The position numbers and the translations under genes are program-made. Below the pieces are notes generated by a model. That model ran no database searches. It saw only the letters and a list, made by a program, of their open reading frames with translations, and was not told the DNA's origin. Positions 33,871 through 45,661 of a stretch of 64,000 nt of DNA are shown in pieces. Numbering within the stretch: position 1 is the stretch's first letter; each line of letters opens with the position of its first letter. The stretch is from Arthrobacter hankyongi (GTDB lineage Bacteria; Actinomycetota; Actinomycetes; Actinomycetales; Micrococcaceae). The stretch spans positions 1 to 64,000 of the forward strand of contig NZ_JAKLTQ010000024.1 in NCBI RefSeq assembly GCF_022012395.1, given 5' to 3'.

Positions 33871-34260
33871 TCACTCCGCTTCCGCGGCCTGGGCCGGCGC
33901 CTCTTCCAACTGCAGGTCGATGGCCGGGCAGTCCTTCCACAGCCGCTCGAGGGCATAGAAGACCCGGTCCTCCTCGTGCTGGACGTGGATCACCACTTCG
34001 GCATAGTCCAGCAGCACCCACCGGCCTTCGGAACGGCCCTCGCGGCGCACCGGGCGCAGGTCCTGCTTGTGGAGTTCCTCCTCGATACCGTCCACGATCG
34101 CATTCACCTGGCGTTCGTTCGGCGCCGAGGCGATCAGGAACACGTCGGTGATGGCCAGCCGGTCGCTGACATCGATGGCGACAATGTCCCGGGCGATCTT
34201 GGCTGAGGCCGCTTTGGCTGCGGCGCGGGCAATTTCAATGGATTTTTCGGTGGCGGTCAC
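33871..34260 (-). CDS. rsfS: ribosomal silencing factor RsfS
   Basis: A 129-residue protein that binds ribosomal protein L14 and blocks subunit joining in starvation. Family signatures are present: ARDIVAIDVSDRLAITDVFL, ERQVNAIVDGIEEELHK and WVLLDYAEVVIHVQHEEDR, then FYALERLWKDCP. An Ala/Glu-rich tail is added at the C-terminus. It lies downstream of nadD with a long membrane-anchored protein gene between, a common actinobacterial order. Confidence 0.95.
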   Translation of the reverse strand: MTATEKSIEIARAAAKAASAKIARDIVAIDVSDRLAITDVFLIASAPNERQVNAIVDGIEEELHKQDLRPVRREGRSEGRWVLLDYAEVVIHVQHEEDRVFYALERLWKDCPAIDLQLEEAPAQAAEAE

Positions 34261-34317
34261 GGGACTCCTTTGTGGTGGCTGCCGGCGGCATGAGAGGTAA
34301 TGGCCGCAACTGCTGTG

Positions 34318-36123
34318 TCAGTTGCTCAATCCGATGATCATCATGATCAGGCCAAGGGCGAAAGCCAGTCCGCCCATGGCCAGGGCACCAATGACCAGCA
34401 GCCGGTCCCGATTGGCCTTAGCCAGTCCGGCTGTGCGTGCGTCCAGTGGTTCCAGCCCGTGTGCGCGGGTCGCCCGCAGCGGCTGGACGTCGCCTGCCAC
34501 GACGGCGGCAGACAGAACCTCCCGGCGGCGCGTGGACGGGGTCTGGCTCCGCCGGGTCGCCGGTGCTTCGGTTGCCCGGGCGGTCGGCGCTTCAGTACGC
34601 CGGGACGTCGGAACCGCGTCCCGCCGGGTCGCCGGCGCTTCGGGTCGCTCAGTGCGGCGCGCCGGGGCATCGGCGCGGCGCGTCGGCGCGGCTTCGCTTC
34701 GCCGCGTGGCCGGCGCGGCAGAGCGCCGGGAGGAGGCCGCACCGGCGGCCGGAGGCACGACGACGGCCGCAGGCGGCACTGTGCCGGCTGCCGGCGGCAC
34801 GGCGGAGGTACCTCCGGCTGCCGCTTCGGCCTTGGCAAGCAACCGCGAGCGGGCGCCAGATGCCGGGGCCGGCCGGGCCGGCGACGTCGGGCCGGCGGCC
34901 GCAGGTTTGGCTGCGGACCGGACCACGGACACGGGTTCCGTGGCAGGAGCGGCCGAGGGCTTGGGGGCCGGCTTCACGGTGGTAACCGACTCGGTGCGCC
35001 GCGCCGTGTTGGTACTGCTGTCGGGCCTGGCCTGGGCTGCGCGAACGGCCCCCAGGTCCGGTCCGGACTTTGCGGCCGGGGCCGCCTTGGGCACCGCCAC
35101 GGTCCTGGGCACGCTCCGGCTGGGCTGCTCCTTCGCAGGCGGCGTTGATCCGGACTGCGGTGTGGCAGCGGCCGGCCTTGATGCTCCCCTGGTACCGGCA
35201 GGCTGGGCGGGAGTCGGATCGGTGGCTACCGGCACGTAGGTGGTCACGGCCGGCCGCATCACCTGGCGGTCGCTGCCAGGCAGCGTCACGAATTCCATCG
35301 GTGCCGAGACCGGATCCCGCCGGGCTGCGGGCTTATCTGCGGCCGGCCCGCCCTGCTTGGTTTCCTGGCTCAGCCGCAGTTTGTCCGCGGCCCTGCGGTT
35401 GAGGATCGCGGCCCGTTCAGCCAGCGCCTTCTGTTCGGCGAGCAGCTTCAGGTCCACCTTGCTGGGATCCTGAGCGGCCTCGGCCTCGATCATGCTGGCC
35501 AGGTCGGCAGCGTGGCCCAGCACCTCTTCGCGGGCGGCCAGGGCCTCGTCGGCGGACAACGCTTCCACGGCTGCATCGGCAGCGGGACCGGACCGCCGGC
35601 GTTCGCGCCGGTCCCGGCGTCCGCTCTGCACAGCAGACCGGTCAGGCTTCCGGACTGCATCCGGCACAGCCGCGGCCGGCGCGGCGGGCTGTTCCGCAGC
35701 GGCGACAGGGGCGGGCCTGCTTGCTGCGGTCGGGGCCGGCGTCGGCGCAGGCGCTTCAGCTGCCGTCGGCGTCCTGCCCTGTTCGCGTTCCAGTTGCTGC
35801 ATCCGGAGCTGGCGCCTGGTCGGCATAGGCGCGGAGGCGGGCTCGATCTTGGGCAGGGCGCCGGTCAGCGCGTTGTACGTCTGGCGCGCCTCCCGGTCGC
35901 GGGCGCGCGCCTGGGATGCGCGTTCGGCCGAACCGGAGGAAGTTCCCGTCCCGGCGTCGGCACGGGACGTTCCGGCGGTGCGGGACGGGGCCGGAACGGC
36001 GTCGAAAGACTTGGGAGTCTCAACCGCCAGCTGGCCGCGCTGCTCCGAGCCTGTAGCCGGCGCACGGCGTGCCTGCAAGCGGGCCTCTCGGCGGCTCCGC
36101 GGCGGCTGGGATTCCTGGCTCAT
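34318..36123 (-). CDS. 601-residue low-complexity protein with a C-terminal membrane anchor
   Basis: The protein is rich in Ala, Pro, Thr and Arg and has no recognisable enzyme domain. Residues 1-120 are highly basic. A charged helical segment follows near 190-250 (AALSADEALAAREEVLGHAA-like, then LKLLAEQKALAERAAILNRR). The region of about 450-550 repeats units such as APATRR, APTRR and RRTEAP. It ends in one hydrophobic helix (LLVIGALAMGGLAFALGLIM), giving a tail-anchored topology with a large disordered cytosolic part. It is located between nadD and rsfS. I do not recognise a function. Confidence 0.75.
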   Translation of the reverse strand: MSQESQPPRSRREARLQARRAPATGSEQRGQLAVETPKSFDAVPAPSRTAGTSRADAGTGTSSGSAERASQARARDREARQTYNALTGALPKIEPASAPMPTRRQLRMQQLEREQGRTPTAAEAPAPTPAPTAASRPAPVAAAEQPAAPAAAVPDAVRKPDRSAVQSGRRDRRERRRSGPAADAAVEALSADEALAAREEVLGHAADLASMIEAEAAQDPSKVDLKLLAEQKALAERAAILNRRAADKLRLSQETKQGGPAADKPAARRDPVSAPMEFVTLPGSDRQVMRPAVTTYVPVATDPTPAQPAGTRGASRPAAATPQSGSTPPAKEQPSRSVPRTVAVPKAAPAAKSGPDLGAVRAAQARPDSSTNTARRTESVTTVKPAPKPSAAPATEPVSVVRSAAKPAAAGPTSPARPAPASGARSRLLAKAEAAAGGTSAVPPAAGTVPPAAVVVPPAAGAASSRRSAAPATRRSEAAPTRRADAPARRTERPEAPATRRDAVPTSRRTEAPTARATEAPATRRSQTPSTRRREVLSAAVVAGDVQPLRATRAHGLEPLDARTAGLAKANRDRLLVIGALAMGGLAFALGLIMMIIGLSN

Positions 36124-36162
36124 GAACTACTTCTACCCCGTACTGTGATCTTCTCGGCGGTG

Positions 36163-36810
36163 CTAATTCGACTCCGCCGCACCCATAGCTACCGGGCGGT
36201 AAAGTCGATGTTTGGCTATGTACTGTACTACGCCGTCCGGCACCAGGTACCAGACGGGATGGTCGTGTTCGACCCGCTCGCGGCAATCCGTCGATGAGAT
36301 GGCCAGTGCAGGCACCTCGAGCAGGCTGACATCGTCCCGGCCCAGGTTGTTCAGGACATGGCCCGGACGGGTGACCCCCACGAAATGGGCCAGCGACCAC
36401 AGTTCGTCCATGTCCTTCCACGACACGATCTGCGCCATAGCGTCCGCACCGGTGATGAAGAAAAGCTCAGCGTCCGGCCGGGCCGCCCGCAGATCCCGCA
36501 GGGTATCGATGGTATACGTCTGGCCCGGCCGGTCGATGTCGACCCGGCTCACGGTGAAGCGCGGGTTCGATGCCGTGGCGATGACGGTCATCAGATACCG
36601 GTGTTCGGCGGGGCTGACGTCCCGGTCGGACTTCTGCCATGGCTGTCCGGTCGGGACGAAAACCACCTCGTCCAAATCAAACACGGCGGCGACTTCGCTG
36701 GCAGCGACCAGGTGGCCGTGATGGATGGGATCGAAGGTCCCGCCCATCACGCCGAGCCGGAACTTACGCCCCGGTCCGGCCGCGCTGGCAGGAGCGTTGA
36801 ACGGGCCCAT
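36163..36810 (-). CDS. nadD: nicotinate-nucleotide adenylyltransferase
   Basis: A 215-residue enzyme making deamido-NAD from nicotinate mononucleotide and ATP. The nucleotidyltransferase motif [12 protein letters not shown] is near residue 22, followed by [17 protein letters not shown] and the C-terminal [10 protein letters not shown]. About 15 extra residues precede the first strand. The gene lies 39 bases upstream of the low-complexity protein gene in the same direction. Confidence 0.96.
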   Translation of the reverse strand: MGPFNAPASAAGPGRKFRLGVMGGTFDPIHHGHLVAASEVAAVFDLDEVVFVPTGQPWQKSDRDVSPAEHRYLMTVIATASNPRFTVSRVDIDRPGQTYTIDTLRDLRAARPDAELFFITGADAMAQIVSWKDMDELWSLAHFVGVTRPGHVLNNLGRDDVSLLEVPALAISSTDCRERVEHDHPVWYLVPDGVVQYIAKHRLYRPVAMGAAESN

Positions 36811-36818
36811 GGGGCCGT

Positions 36819-37043
36819 TCAGTGCTTGGCGCCGAAGCCCGGGTGCTTGGCCGGATGCTGGCGGTGGGGATCTGCGTGTTCCTCGACTGCCGGGTGCCGC
36901 TGTCCCACACTCCGGAAAGCGATGGTGGCGAACATCAGGAGCAGGAAAACCGCAAAGATCCCGCCTCCAACGAGGAACGGGGACACGGTTTCAACGTGGG
37001 CTTCGCCGGCCGCTTCGGCGGCGGCAAGGACCTGGGTCAGCAT
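36819..37043 (-). CDS. 74-residue membrane protein upstream of nadD
   Basis: Starts at the ATG at 37043 with GGAGA upstream. The product has one strong transmembrane helix ([20 protein letters not shown]) and a His-rich basic tail ([19 protein letters not shown]). It ends eight bases before the nadD start, so it is co-transcribed with nadD. Similar small proteins sit at this place in related actinobacteria, but no function is known to me. The His-rich tail could bind metal, which is speculation. Confidence 0.75.
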   Translation of the reverse strand: MLTQVLAAAEAAGEAHVETVSPFLVGGGIFAVFLLLMFATIAFRSVGQRHPAVEEHADPHRQHPAKHPGFGAKH

Positions 37044-37159
37044 AGTTCTCCCTGAACAATTATCATCCGGCGGCACCTGCCGCACGGTAAAAATAAATCA
37101 GTCCCATGTTACGCGGTTCCCGGCTGGATCCGAATTCCGCAACACCGCAGAACACGAGC

Positions 37160-37268
37160 CTGACCGCCGAGGGCCCCGCCGCGAGCGAAGCGAGTGGTGG
37201 GAGGCGGTTAGGCGCTGACCGCCGAGGCCCCGCCGCGAGCGAAGCGAGTGGTGGGAGGCGGTTAGGCG
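37160..37268. repeat. tandem duplication of a 54/55-bp unit abutting proA
   Basis: Unit 1 (37160-37214) and unit 2 (37215-37268) are identical except for one extra G in unit 1. Each contains GCGAGCGAAGCGAGTGGTGG and arms ACCGCC/GGCGGT that could fold back on each other. The array ends exactly at the proA stop codon, so it lies in the 3' untranslated region of proA and upstream of the small membrane protein gene. Confidence 0.85.
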
Positions 37269-38594
37269 CTACCTGCGGATCTGGCCGTCGCCCTGCACAA
37301 TCCACTTGGTGGTGGTCAGTTCCTGCAGTCCCATGGGTCCGCGGGCATGCATCTTCTGGGTGGAAATCCCCACCTCGGCACCGAGCCCGAGTTCGCCGCC
37401 GTCGGTGAAGCGCGTCGACGCATTGACAATCACCGCCGCCGAGTCGATCTCCGCGATGAACTTCTCGGAGTTCGCCAGGTCATTGGTAATGATTGCCTCG
37501 GTGTGGCCGGTGGTCCATTTGCGGATGTGGTCGATGGCCTCGTCCATGGAGTCCACCATGGCCACGGCCAAGTCCAGGTCCATGTATTCGCGGCCCCAGT
37601 CCTCGTCGGTGGCCGGCTGCCCCTGCGCGTCCCCGGGCAGCAGGGCCGCCACCCGGTTGTCCACATGCAGCCGGACCCCGGCGGCCGCCAATGCGGCGAG
37701 CACGGCGGGGGCGGCGGGGGCCTCGGAGTGGACCAGCAGGGTTTCCACGGTGTTGCAGACCGAGGGACGCTGCGTCTTGGCATTGAGCAGGATGTCCACG
37801 GCCATCTGCTCGCTGGCGGACTTGTCCAGGAAAATGTGGACATTGCCCTCGCCGGTTTCGATCACGGGAACCTTGGCATTGGTGACGACGGTCTGGATCA
37901 GGTCGTGGCCGCCGCGGGGAATGAGCACGTCCACCCGGCCGCGCGCCTGCATCAGGACGCTGGCGCCCTCCCGGCCGTATTCATCCACGGTCTGCACGGC
38001 GTCCGCAGGCAGACCAACCCGGTCCAGGGCATCCCGGATGATGCCGATCAGGGCGGCGTTGGTGTGTGCCGCGGCGCTGCCGCCGCGCAGGATGACCGCG
38101 TTGCCGCTCTTGAGCGCAAGCCCCGCGATGTCCACGGTCACGTTGGGACGGGCCTCGTAGATCGCCGCGACCACGCCCATCGGGACGTGGACCTGGCGCA
38201 GGCGCAGGCCGTTGGGCAGGGTCTGGCCGCGCTCCACCGTGCCCACCGGGTCCGGCAGGCCGGCCAGGTTGCGCAGGGCGGCGGCCAGACCGTCGATCCG
38301 GCCCGGATCCAGGCTCAGGCGGTCCAGCAGGGCGGCACTGGTGCCATTGCTGCGCCCGGCTTCCAGATCCTGCCTGTTGGCGGCGATGACAAGGTCCTGC
38401 TTGGCCACCAGCGACTCGGCAATCTGCAGCAGTGCCCGGTCCTTCCACGCCCGGTTCGCGCGGGCCAGCAGCCGGGAGGCCGTACGGGCCCGGTCCGCGA
38501 TGGCGTGGACAGCCGCGGTGACGTCACGCGGGGCAGCGCCTGCCTCGGGTACGGTGGCTCCGTCAGTAGTCTGGGGTACGGCTGTCTCAGTCAT
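37269..38594 (-). CDS. proA: glutamate-5-semialdehyde dehydrogenase (gamma-glutamyl phosphate reductase)
   Basis: A 441-residue NADPH-dependent enzyme, second step of proline synthesis. The ALDH-like motifs GVVAAIYEARPNVTVDIAGL and NAKTQRPSVCNTVETLLVH (with the catalytic cysteine) are present, and the C-terminus has STRFTDGGELGLGAEVGIST. An Ala-rich N-terminal extension of about 25 residues precedes the conserved part. proB lies 51 bases upstream, so the two steps of the pathway are coupled in one transcript. Confidence 0.97.
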   Translation of the reverse strand: MTETAVPQTTDGATVPEAGAAPRDVTAAVHAIADRARTASRLLARANRAWKDRALLQIAESLVAKQDLVIAANRQDLEAGRSNGTSAALLDRLSLDPGRIDGLAAALRNLAGLPDPVGTVERGQTLPNGLRLRQVHVPMGVVAAIYEARPNVTVDIAGLALKSGNAVILRGGSAAAHTNAALIGIIRDALDRVGLPADAVQTVDEYGREGASVLMQARGRVDVLIPRGGHDLIQTVVTNAKVPVIETGEGNVHIFLDKSASEQMAVDILLNAKTQRPSVCNTVETLLVHSEAPAAPAVLAALAAAGVRLHVDNRVAALLPGDAQGQPATDEDWGREYMDLDLAVAMVDSMDEAIDHIRKWTTGHTEAIITNDLANSEKFIAEIDSAAVIVNASTRFTDGGELGLGAEVGISTQKMHARGPMGLQELTTTKWIVQGDGQIRR

Positions 38595-38645
38595 ACCTTC
38601 GATATTACAAGGCGGCGCCCGGCCAGGGCGTACCGGCCGCCACCG

Positions 38646-41448
<2,803 letters not shown>

Positions 41449-41467
41449 TTAGTCTGGTTAAACAGCA

Positions 41468-41494
41468 GTGAGGCGGACCGATGGCCCGCCTCAC
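41468..41494 (-). terminator. hairpin between rpmA and obg
   Basis: GTGAGGCGG and CCGCCTCAC form a nine-base stem with a nine-base loop. On the minus strand it is followed by TGCTGTTTAA. It sits 24 bases after rpmA and 74 bases before obg, so it probably attenuates read-through from the ribosomal protein genes into obg. Confidence 0.7.
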
Positions 41495-41517
41495 CACACA
41501 GCTTGGTCGGCTGCAGA

Positions 41518-41781
41518 TTACTCGGCAGCTGCTGCCGCGACGATGTTCACCACGCGGCGGCCACGGCGGGTGCCGAATTCGACGGCGCCGGCCTCGAGGG
41601 CGAAGAGCGTGTCATCCTTGCCGCGGCCAACATTGGCGCCCGGGTGGAAGTGGGTGCCGCGCTGGCGGACGATGATCTCGCCGGATTTGACGACCTGGCC
41701 GCCGTAGCGCTTGACGCCCAGGAACTGTGCGTTGGAATCGCGGCCATTGCGAGTGGAGCTCGCACCCTTCTTATGTGCCAT
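41518..41781 (-). CDS. rpmA: 50S ribosomal protein L27
   Basis: An 87-residue protein beginning [20 protein letters not shown], with [20 protein letters not shown] and [18 protein letters not shown], all diagnostic for L27. Its N-terminus reaches the peptidyl transferase centre. There is no firmicute-type N-terminal cleavage leader. It lies 53 bases after rplU. Confidence 0.99.
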   Translation of the reverse strand: MAHKKGASSTRNGRDSNAQFLGVKRYGGQVVKSGEIIVRQRGTHFHPGANVGRGKDDTLFALEAGAVEFGTRRGRRVVNIVAAAAAE

Positions 41782-41834
41782 TGGCTTTGCCTACCTTTTT
41801 GTCTTGGAAAACTTCTCGGGAACCTGCAGCGCAA

Positions 41835-42155
41835 TTAAGCGATGGAGGTGACCTTGACCTTGGTCAGTTCAGAACGGTGACCCTGGCGCTTCTTGTAGCC
41901 GGTCTTGTTCTTGTACTTCTGAATGACGATCTTCGGGCCGCGCAGATTCTCGATGATCTCGGCGGTCACGGTGACCTTGGACAGGGCATCAGCCTGGGAG
42001 GTGACCTTGTCGCCGTCGACCAGGAGCAGTGCGGGCAGCTCAATGGTGCTGCCGGCTCCACCGGCGACGCGGTCCAGGGTCACGAAGTCTCCAACGGAAA
42101 CCTTTTCTTGGCGGCCGCCGGCGCGGACAATCGCGTACACCACTTGGGAACTCAC
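41835..42155 (-). CDS. rplU: 50S ribosomal protein L21
   Basis: A 106-residue protein with [26 protein letters not shown] and the C-terminal [20 protein letters not shown] motif typical of L21. The start is given at the GTG at 42155; a GTG at 42143 or 42140, giving the more usual [10 protein letters not shown] start, is equally credible. The 248-base gap upstream of it, before tenA, must hold the promoter of the rplU-rpmA-obg-proBA series. Confidence 0.97.
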   Translation of the reverse strand: MSSQVVYAIVRAGGRQEKVSVGDFVTLDRVAGGAGSTIELPALLLVDGDKVTSQADALSKVTVTAEIIENLRGPKIVIQKYKNKTGYKKRQGHRSELTKVKVTSIA

Positions 42156-42403
42156 TTCTCTCGACGTCTAGTACATTTCTGCGCTTCGATACGCGGGCGG
42201 CAGCTCCGCCCGTTCAGCGCTGTGCAGTCACGCCTACGAGATATTCCCTTCGAAGGCGGTCGCACCGAAGATCCAGCCTACGCCATGGCGGCTAATTCCC
42301 GCAAATGGCGCGGCCCGGGGCGGTGCACCGCACCGCAGGATCCACATCCGGTCCGAGGAACCGTCCCACCCGAGGCGGAACCGGCCCCAAGGCCGCAACA
42401 AGC

Positions 42404-43981
42404 TTACCCGCCCTGGACACGGGACCGGGCATAGACACGCGGGGCATCGAAGAAATCCAGCTCATAGCGGCAGGACTGCTCGAACGCGGTGCGCATCCGC
42501 AGCCGGCCCGCTTCCGATTCCGCGGCGGCCGCAGCATCCATGATGGCCACTGCCTGCCTGGACGCTTCGGCAAAAGCCTCATCCGCATAGGTCCGCAGCC
42601 AGGCGCCGTACGGATGGCCGTCCGCGGGGCCGCCGGAATGCTGGGCGGACAGCTGCTCCCCCACGTGGGCATAAAGCCAGTAGCAAGGGATGACGGCGGC
42701 CACCAGTTCGCCGTAGCTGCCGCCGCCGGCGATGGCCTGCAGATGGTCCACGTACTGCTTGGTGACCGGGCCGAACTCGCCGGACACGCCGCGCCCGGAC
42801 AGCCAGCTGCGGTGCAGCTCCGCTTCGACCTCCAGGCACTGGTGGGCGCCCTTGGCCCAGAACAGCTGTTCCGCCTCGGTGGGCGCGAGGGCGCTGGCCC
42901 GGGCCAGCACGCGGGAGTAGCCGTTGAGGTACCGGGCGTCCTGGGCGAGGTAGTAGCCGAAGTCGTCTTCGTCCAGTGTCCCGGCCGACAGTTCCTGGAT
43001 GAACGGCAGCGCCATAATCGCCTCACGCACCCCGGCGGTTAGCCCCCACAGCCGGGAACTGAAGGCCTGGCCGCTGGCCGGCTGCAGATGGTGGAAATGG
43101 TGGATGGGTCCGTGGCCGCGGCCCACCTCCAGTTCGTCCGAGCGTTCCAAGGCCCCGGTCAGCCAGTGCTTGACCCGGCGGAGGCTTTCGGGCCAGTCCA
43201 GCGTACGGGCCTGGACCGTGGCCATGGCCGCCGAAAGCGAGCAGCCCGTACCGTGGGTGTTCGCCGTGTCCACCCGGTGCGAGAACAGTTCCAGCAGGTC
43301 CTGGCCGGGGCCCGCAGCGGCGTCCACCAGGGCGTCGGGGCTGTCCGCTCCCTGGAGGTGTCCGCCCTTGACCAGCACCTTCAGCCCGTAGCGGCGGGAC
43401 AGCTCCCGCCCCTGGGCCAAGGCCTGGGCCCAATCGGCCGCGACCGGCGCATCCAGCAGGACGGCCAGCTCGGGCAGGTTGGGGGTGACCAGGTGCACCA
43501 GCGGCAGCAGTCCGCGCAGGGCGTCCTCGGCCTCGGGCCGCAGCAGCCGGTCATTGCTCGTGGCGACCATCACCGGATCGAGCACCACGACCGGCGGCCG
43601 CACCTGCTCCAGCCACTCCTTGACCACCTGGACGACCACGGCGTCCCCCAGCATGCCGATCTTCACCGCGTCGATGACGACGTCGTCGCTGACCGCCTGC
43701 AGCTGCTCGCGCAGGAAGTCCGCCGGCGGGGTATGGACGGACCGGACGCCGCAGGTGTTCTGCGCCACCAGGGCGGTGACAACGGCCATGCCGTAGCCGC
43801 CGTGTGCGGCGATGCTCTTGAGGTCCGCCTGGATGCCTGCGCCGCCGGTGGGGTCCGTACCCGCGATGCTGAGCACCCGGGGCACGGCCCGCGCCACGGA
43901 GCCGGCGGCGCGCTCCGCTGCCTGCTCGCCCGCCCTGTCCGGCGAAACAGTTTCCGGACCCAGCTGCTGTGCCTGCTGCAT
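42404..43981 (-). CDS. thiD: bifunctional hydroxymethylpyrimidine (phosphate) kinase ThiD fused to TenA/thiaminase II
   Basis: A 525-residue fusion. Residues of about 35-300 form ThiD (SIAGTDPTGGAGIQADLKSI, VIDAVKIGMLGD, LDPVMVATSNDRLL and the anion-hole HGTGCSLSAA), which phosphorylates HMP to HMP-PP. Residues of about 310-525 form TenA (FIQELSAGTLDEDDFGYYLA, then IPCYWLYAHVGEQL and FEQSCRYELDFF), which salvages aminomethyl-pyrimidine. The ATG at 43981 overlaps the thiE stop (TGATG). It is the third gene of the TPP-riboswitch operon. Confidence 0.94.
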   Translation of the reverse strand: MQQAQQLGPETVSPDRAGEQAAERAAGSVARAVPRVLSIAGTDPTGGAGIQADLKSIAAHGGYGMAVVTALVAQNTCGVRSVHTPPADFLREQLQAVSDDVVIDAVKIGMLGDAVVVQVVKEWLEQVRPPVVVLDPVMVATSNDRLLRPEAEDALRGLLPLVHLVTPNLPELAVLLDAPVAADWAQALAQGRELSRRYGLKVLVKGGHLQGADSPDALVDAAAGPGQDLLELFSHRVDTANTHGTGCSLSAAMATVQARTLDWPESLRRVKHWLTGALERSDELEVGRGHGPIHHFHHLQPASGQAFSSRLWGLTAGVREAIMALPFIQELSAGTLDEDDFGYYLAQDARYLNGYSRVLARASALAPTEAEQLFWAKGAHQCLEVEAELHRSWLSGRGVSGEFGPVTKQYVDHLQAIAGGGSYGELVAAVIPCYWLYAHVGEQLSAQHSGGPADGHPYGAWLRTYADEAFAEASRQAVAIMDAAAAAESEAGRLRMRTAFEQSCRYELDFFDAPRVYARSRVQGG

Positions 43982-44637
43982 CAGTTCCACTGCGCCACCA
44001 GCTTCCGTGCCGCGGCAGCCGGGTCGCCTGCTGCGCAGATGGCAGAGACGACGGCGATGCCGGCCGCACCGGCCGCCTTCAGGCCGGCGGCATCCGCCGC
44101 CGTAATGCCGCCGATGGCCACGCAAGGCAGCGGCGCGGCCGCCGCTGCGGCCGCGAAGCCAGCCACCCCCAGCGGCTCCGGATGGTCCGGTTTGGTCGAG
44201 GTGGGATGGACGGCCCCCACACCGAGATAGTCCACGGTGCCGGCGGCGAAGCCCGCGGCCTCGCGCAGCTGAACTCCGGTCGCGGCGCTCAGCCCGACAA
44301 TGGCTTCCGGTCCGGCCAGCTGCCGCACCAGCTCCGGCGGCAGGTCCGACTGGCCGATATGCACGCCGTCCACCGCCAGGCCGGCTGCCCGTGCCGCCAG
44401 ATAAACGTCCACCCGGTCGTTGAGCAGCACCGGTACGCGCCCGGCGGCAGCATCGGCCACCGAAGCCAGCAGCGCCAGCAGCTCCCGGGCCGTGGCATGC
44501 TTGTCCCGCACCTGCACGCAGGTGACGCCGCCGTCGATTGCCTGTGCCACCACCGCCGCAGTGCCGCGGTCCCCACACAACCGGGTATCCGTCACCAGGT
44601 ACAGGGGAAGGTAGGAAGCCGGGTCCCGCCGGGCCAT
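43981..44637 (-). CDS. thiE: thiamine-phosphate synthase
   Basis: A 218-residue TIM-barrel enzyme coupling HMP-PP and thiazole phosphate. LYLVTDTRLCGDR, VTCVQVRDKHATARELL, VLLNDRVDVYLAA, VDGVHIGQSDLP and GAVHPTSTK are family motifs in the right order. Its start overlaps the thiM stop and its stop overlaps the start of the ThiD-TenA gene, so all three proteins are translationally coupled. Confidence 0.95.
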   Translation of the reverse strand: MARRDPASYLPLYLVTDTRLCGDRGTAAVVAQAIDGGVTCVQVRDKHATARELLALLASVADAAAGRVPVLLNDRVDVYLAARAAGLAVDGVHIGQSDLPPELVRQLAGPEAIVGLSAATGVQLREAAGFAAGTVDYLGVGAVHPTSTKPDHPEPLGVAGFAAAAAAAPLPCVAIGGITAADAAGLKAAGAAGIAVVSAICAAGDPAAAARKLVAQWN

Positions 44638-45482
44638 CAGAGCGCTCCCTGCTGCTGCAGAGCCGCCGGTGCCAGGGCCTGAAGCCGCAGTGCGGCCGCG
44701 ACGTCCCCGGGTGCTACGGCGGCCAGTTCATCCAGCAGCGCCACCGCGAAGCTGCCCGGGCCGGAGGCCAGCCGGGCCGCGCGCTCGGCGGCCACAGTGT
44801 AGGTGCCGGTGGCCGCCGCGGCGGCCAGGACGGCGTCGGGGGTCACCGCCAGGAACGCGGCCATCACCGCGCCCAGCGCGCAGCCGCCGCCGGTAACCCG
44901 GGTCAAGAGCACATGGCCATTGGCAATGCCGACGCCGGTGCCGTCCGCCCCGAAGACCAGATCACGTGCGCCGGAGACCGCCACTGCAGCACCCGTGGCG
45001 GTTGCGAGCGAACGCGCAGCGGCCTCCGCCGCCGCGGGTGTGTCGGTCGAATCCACTCCCCGGCCGCCCGTGCCTGCACCGGCCAGGGCCATGATTTCTG
45101 AGGCATTGCCGCGGATAATGGCCGGGCCCAGATCCGCCAGCGTGCGCGCCGCCGCGGTGCGCACGGACAATGCACCGACGGCCACCGGATCCAGCACCCA
45201 CGGGGTTCCGGCAGCCCGGGCCGCTTCCGCGGCCTCAACCATGGCCGCGCGCTGGGACTGCGTGGGCGTGCCCAGGTTGACCAGCACCCCGGAGGCCACC
45301 GGGGCGAATTCCGCGGCCTCGCCGGGAATATCCACCATGGCCGGGGCGGCACCGAGAGCCAGCAGGACATTGGCGGTGAAGTTCGTCACCACCGCATTGG
45401 TGAGGCACTGGATAAGAGGCTGCTGCGTCCGCACGGCCGAAAGCAGGTGGGCACAGTCTTCTGGTGTGTAGCGAATAGCCAT
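44637..45482 (-). CDS. thiM: hydroxyethylthiazole kinase
   Basis: A 281-residue ribokinase-like enzyme phosphorylating the thiazole moiety for salvage. [46 protein letters not shown] and [17 protein letters not shown] are characteristic. The ATG at 45482 is preferred, because AAGGG lies nine bases upstream; the ATG at 45491 directly abuts that site. The riboswitch ends about ten bases before this ribosome site, so translation initiation can be controlled by TPP. Confidence 0.95.
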   Translation of the reverse strand: MAIRYTPEDCAHLLSAVRTQQPLIQCLTNAVVTNFTANVLLALGAAPAMVDIPGEAAEFAPVASGVLVNLGTPTQSQRAAMVEAAEAARAAGTPWVLDPVAVGALSVRTAAARTLADLGPAIIRGNASEIMALAGAGTGGRGVDSTDTPAAAEAAARSLATATGAAVAVSGARDLVFGADGTGVGIANGHVLLTRVTGGGCALGAVMAAFLAVTPDAVLAAAAATGTYTVAAERAARLASGPGSFAVALLDELAAVAPGDVAAALRLQALAPAALQQQGAL

Positions 45483-45496
45483 CCGCGACATCCCTT

Positions 45497-45575
45497 CGCT
45501 AGTCCGAACTAGATCAGGTTCGACGGGTATTCATCTCAGCTGCGCCCGGTGGGCCAGCACCCCGTGTCACTCGTT
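45497..45575 (-). ncRNA. TPP (THI-box) riboswitch upstream of thiM
   Basis: On the minus strand the conserved TPP aptamer elements appear in order: ACGGGGTGC, then the P2/P3 stem with CTGAGAT, then the ACCCG segment, then GAACCTGATCTAGTT. The following AGCGAAGGGATG includes the thiM ribosome site. The tight spacing to the start suggests translational rather than transcriptional control. Confidence 0.93.
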
Positions 45576-45590
45576 TCACCCTATAACAAA

Positions 45591-45628
45591 GGCCCGGGGC
45601 CGCCGCATTGTTGCGGCGGCCCCGGGCC
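45591..45628 (-). terminator. strong hairpin terminator downstream of rne
   Basis: GGCCCGGGGCCGCCGCA and TGCGGCGGCCCCGGGCC form a 17-base perfect stem around TTGT. On the minus strand it is followed by TTTGTTATAGGG. It separates rne from the thiamine riboswitch that starts about 15 bases further on. Confidence 0.88.
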
Positions 45629-45661
45629 TTGCCTGTCTTGCCTGCCCGGCAGGCGGCGGGC

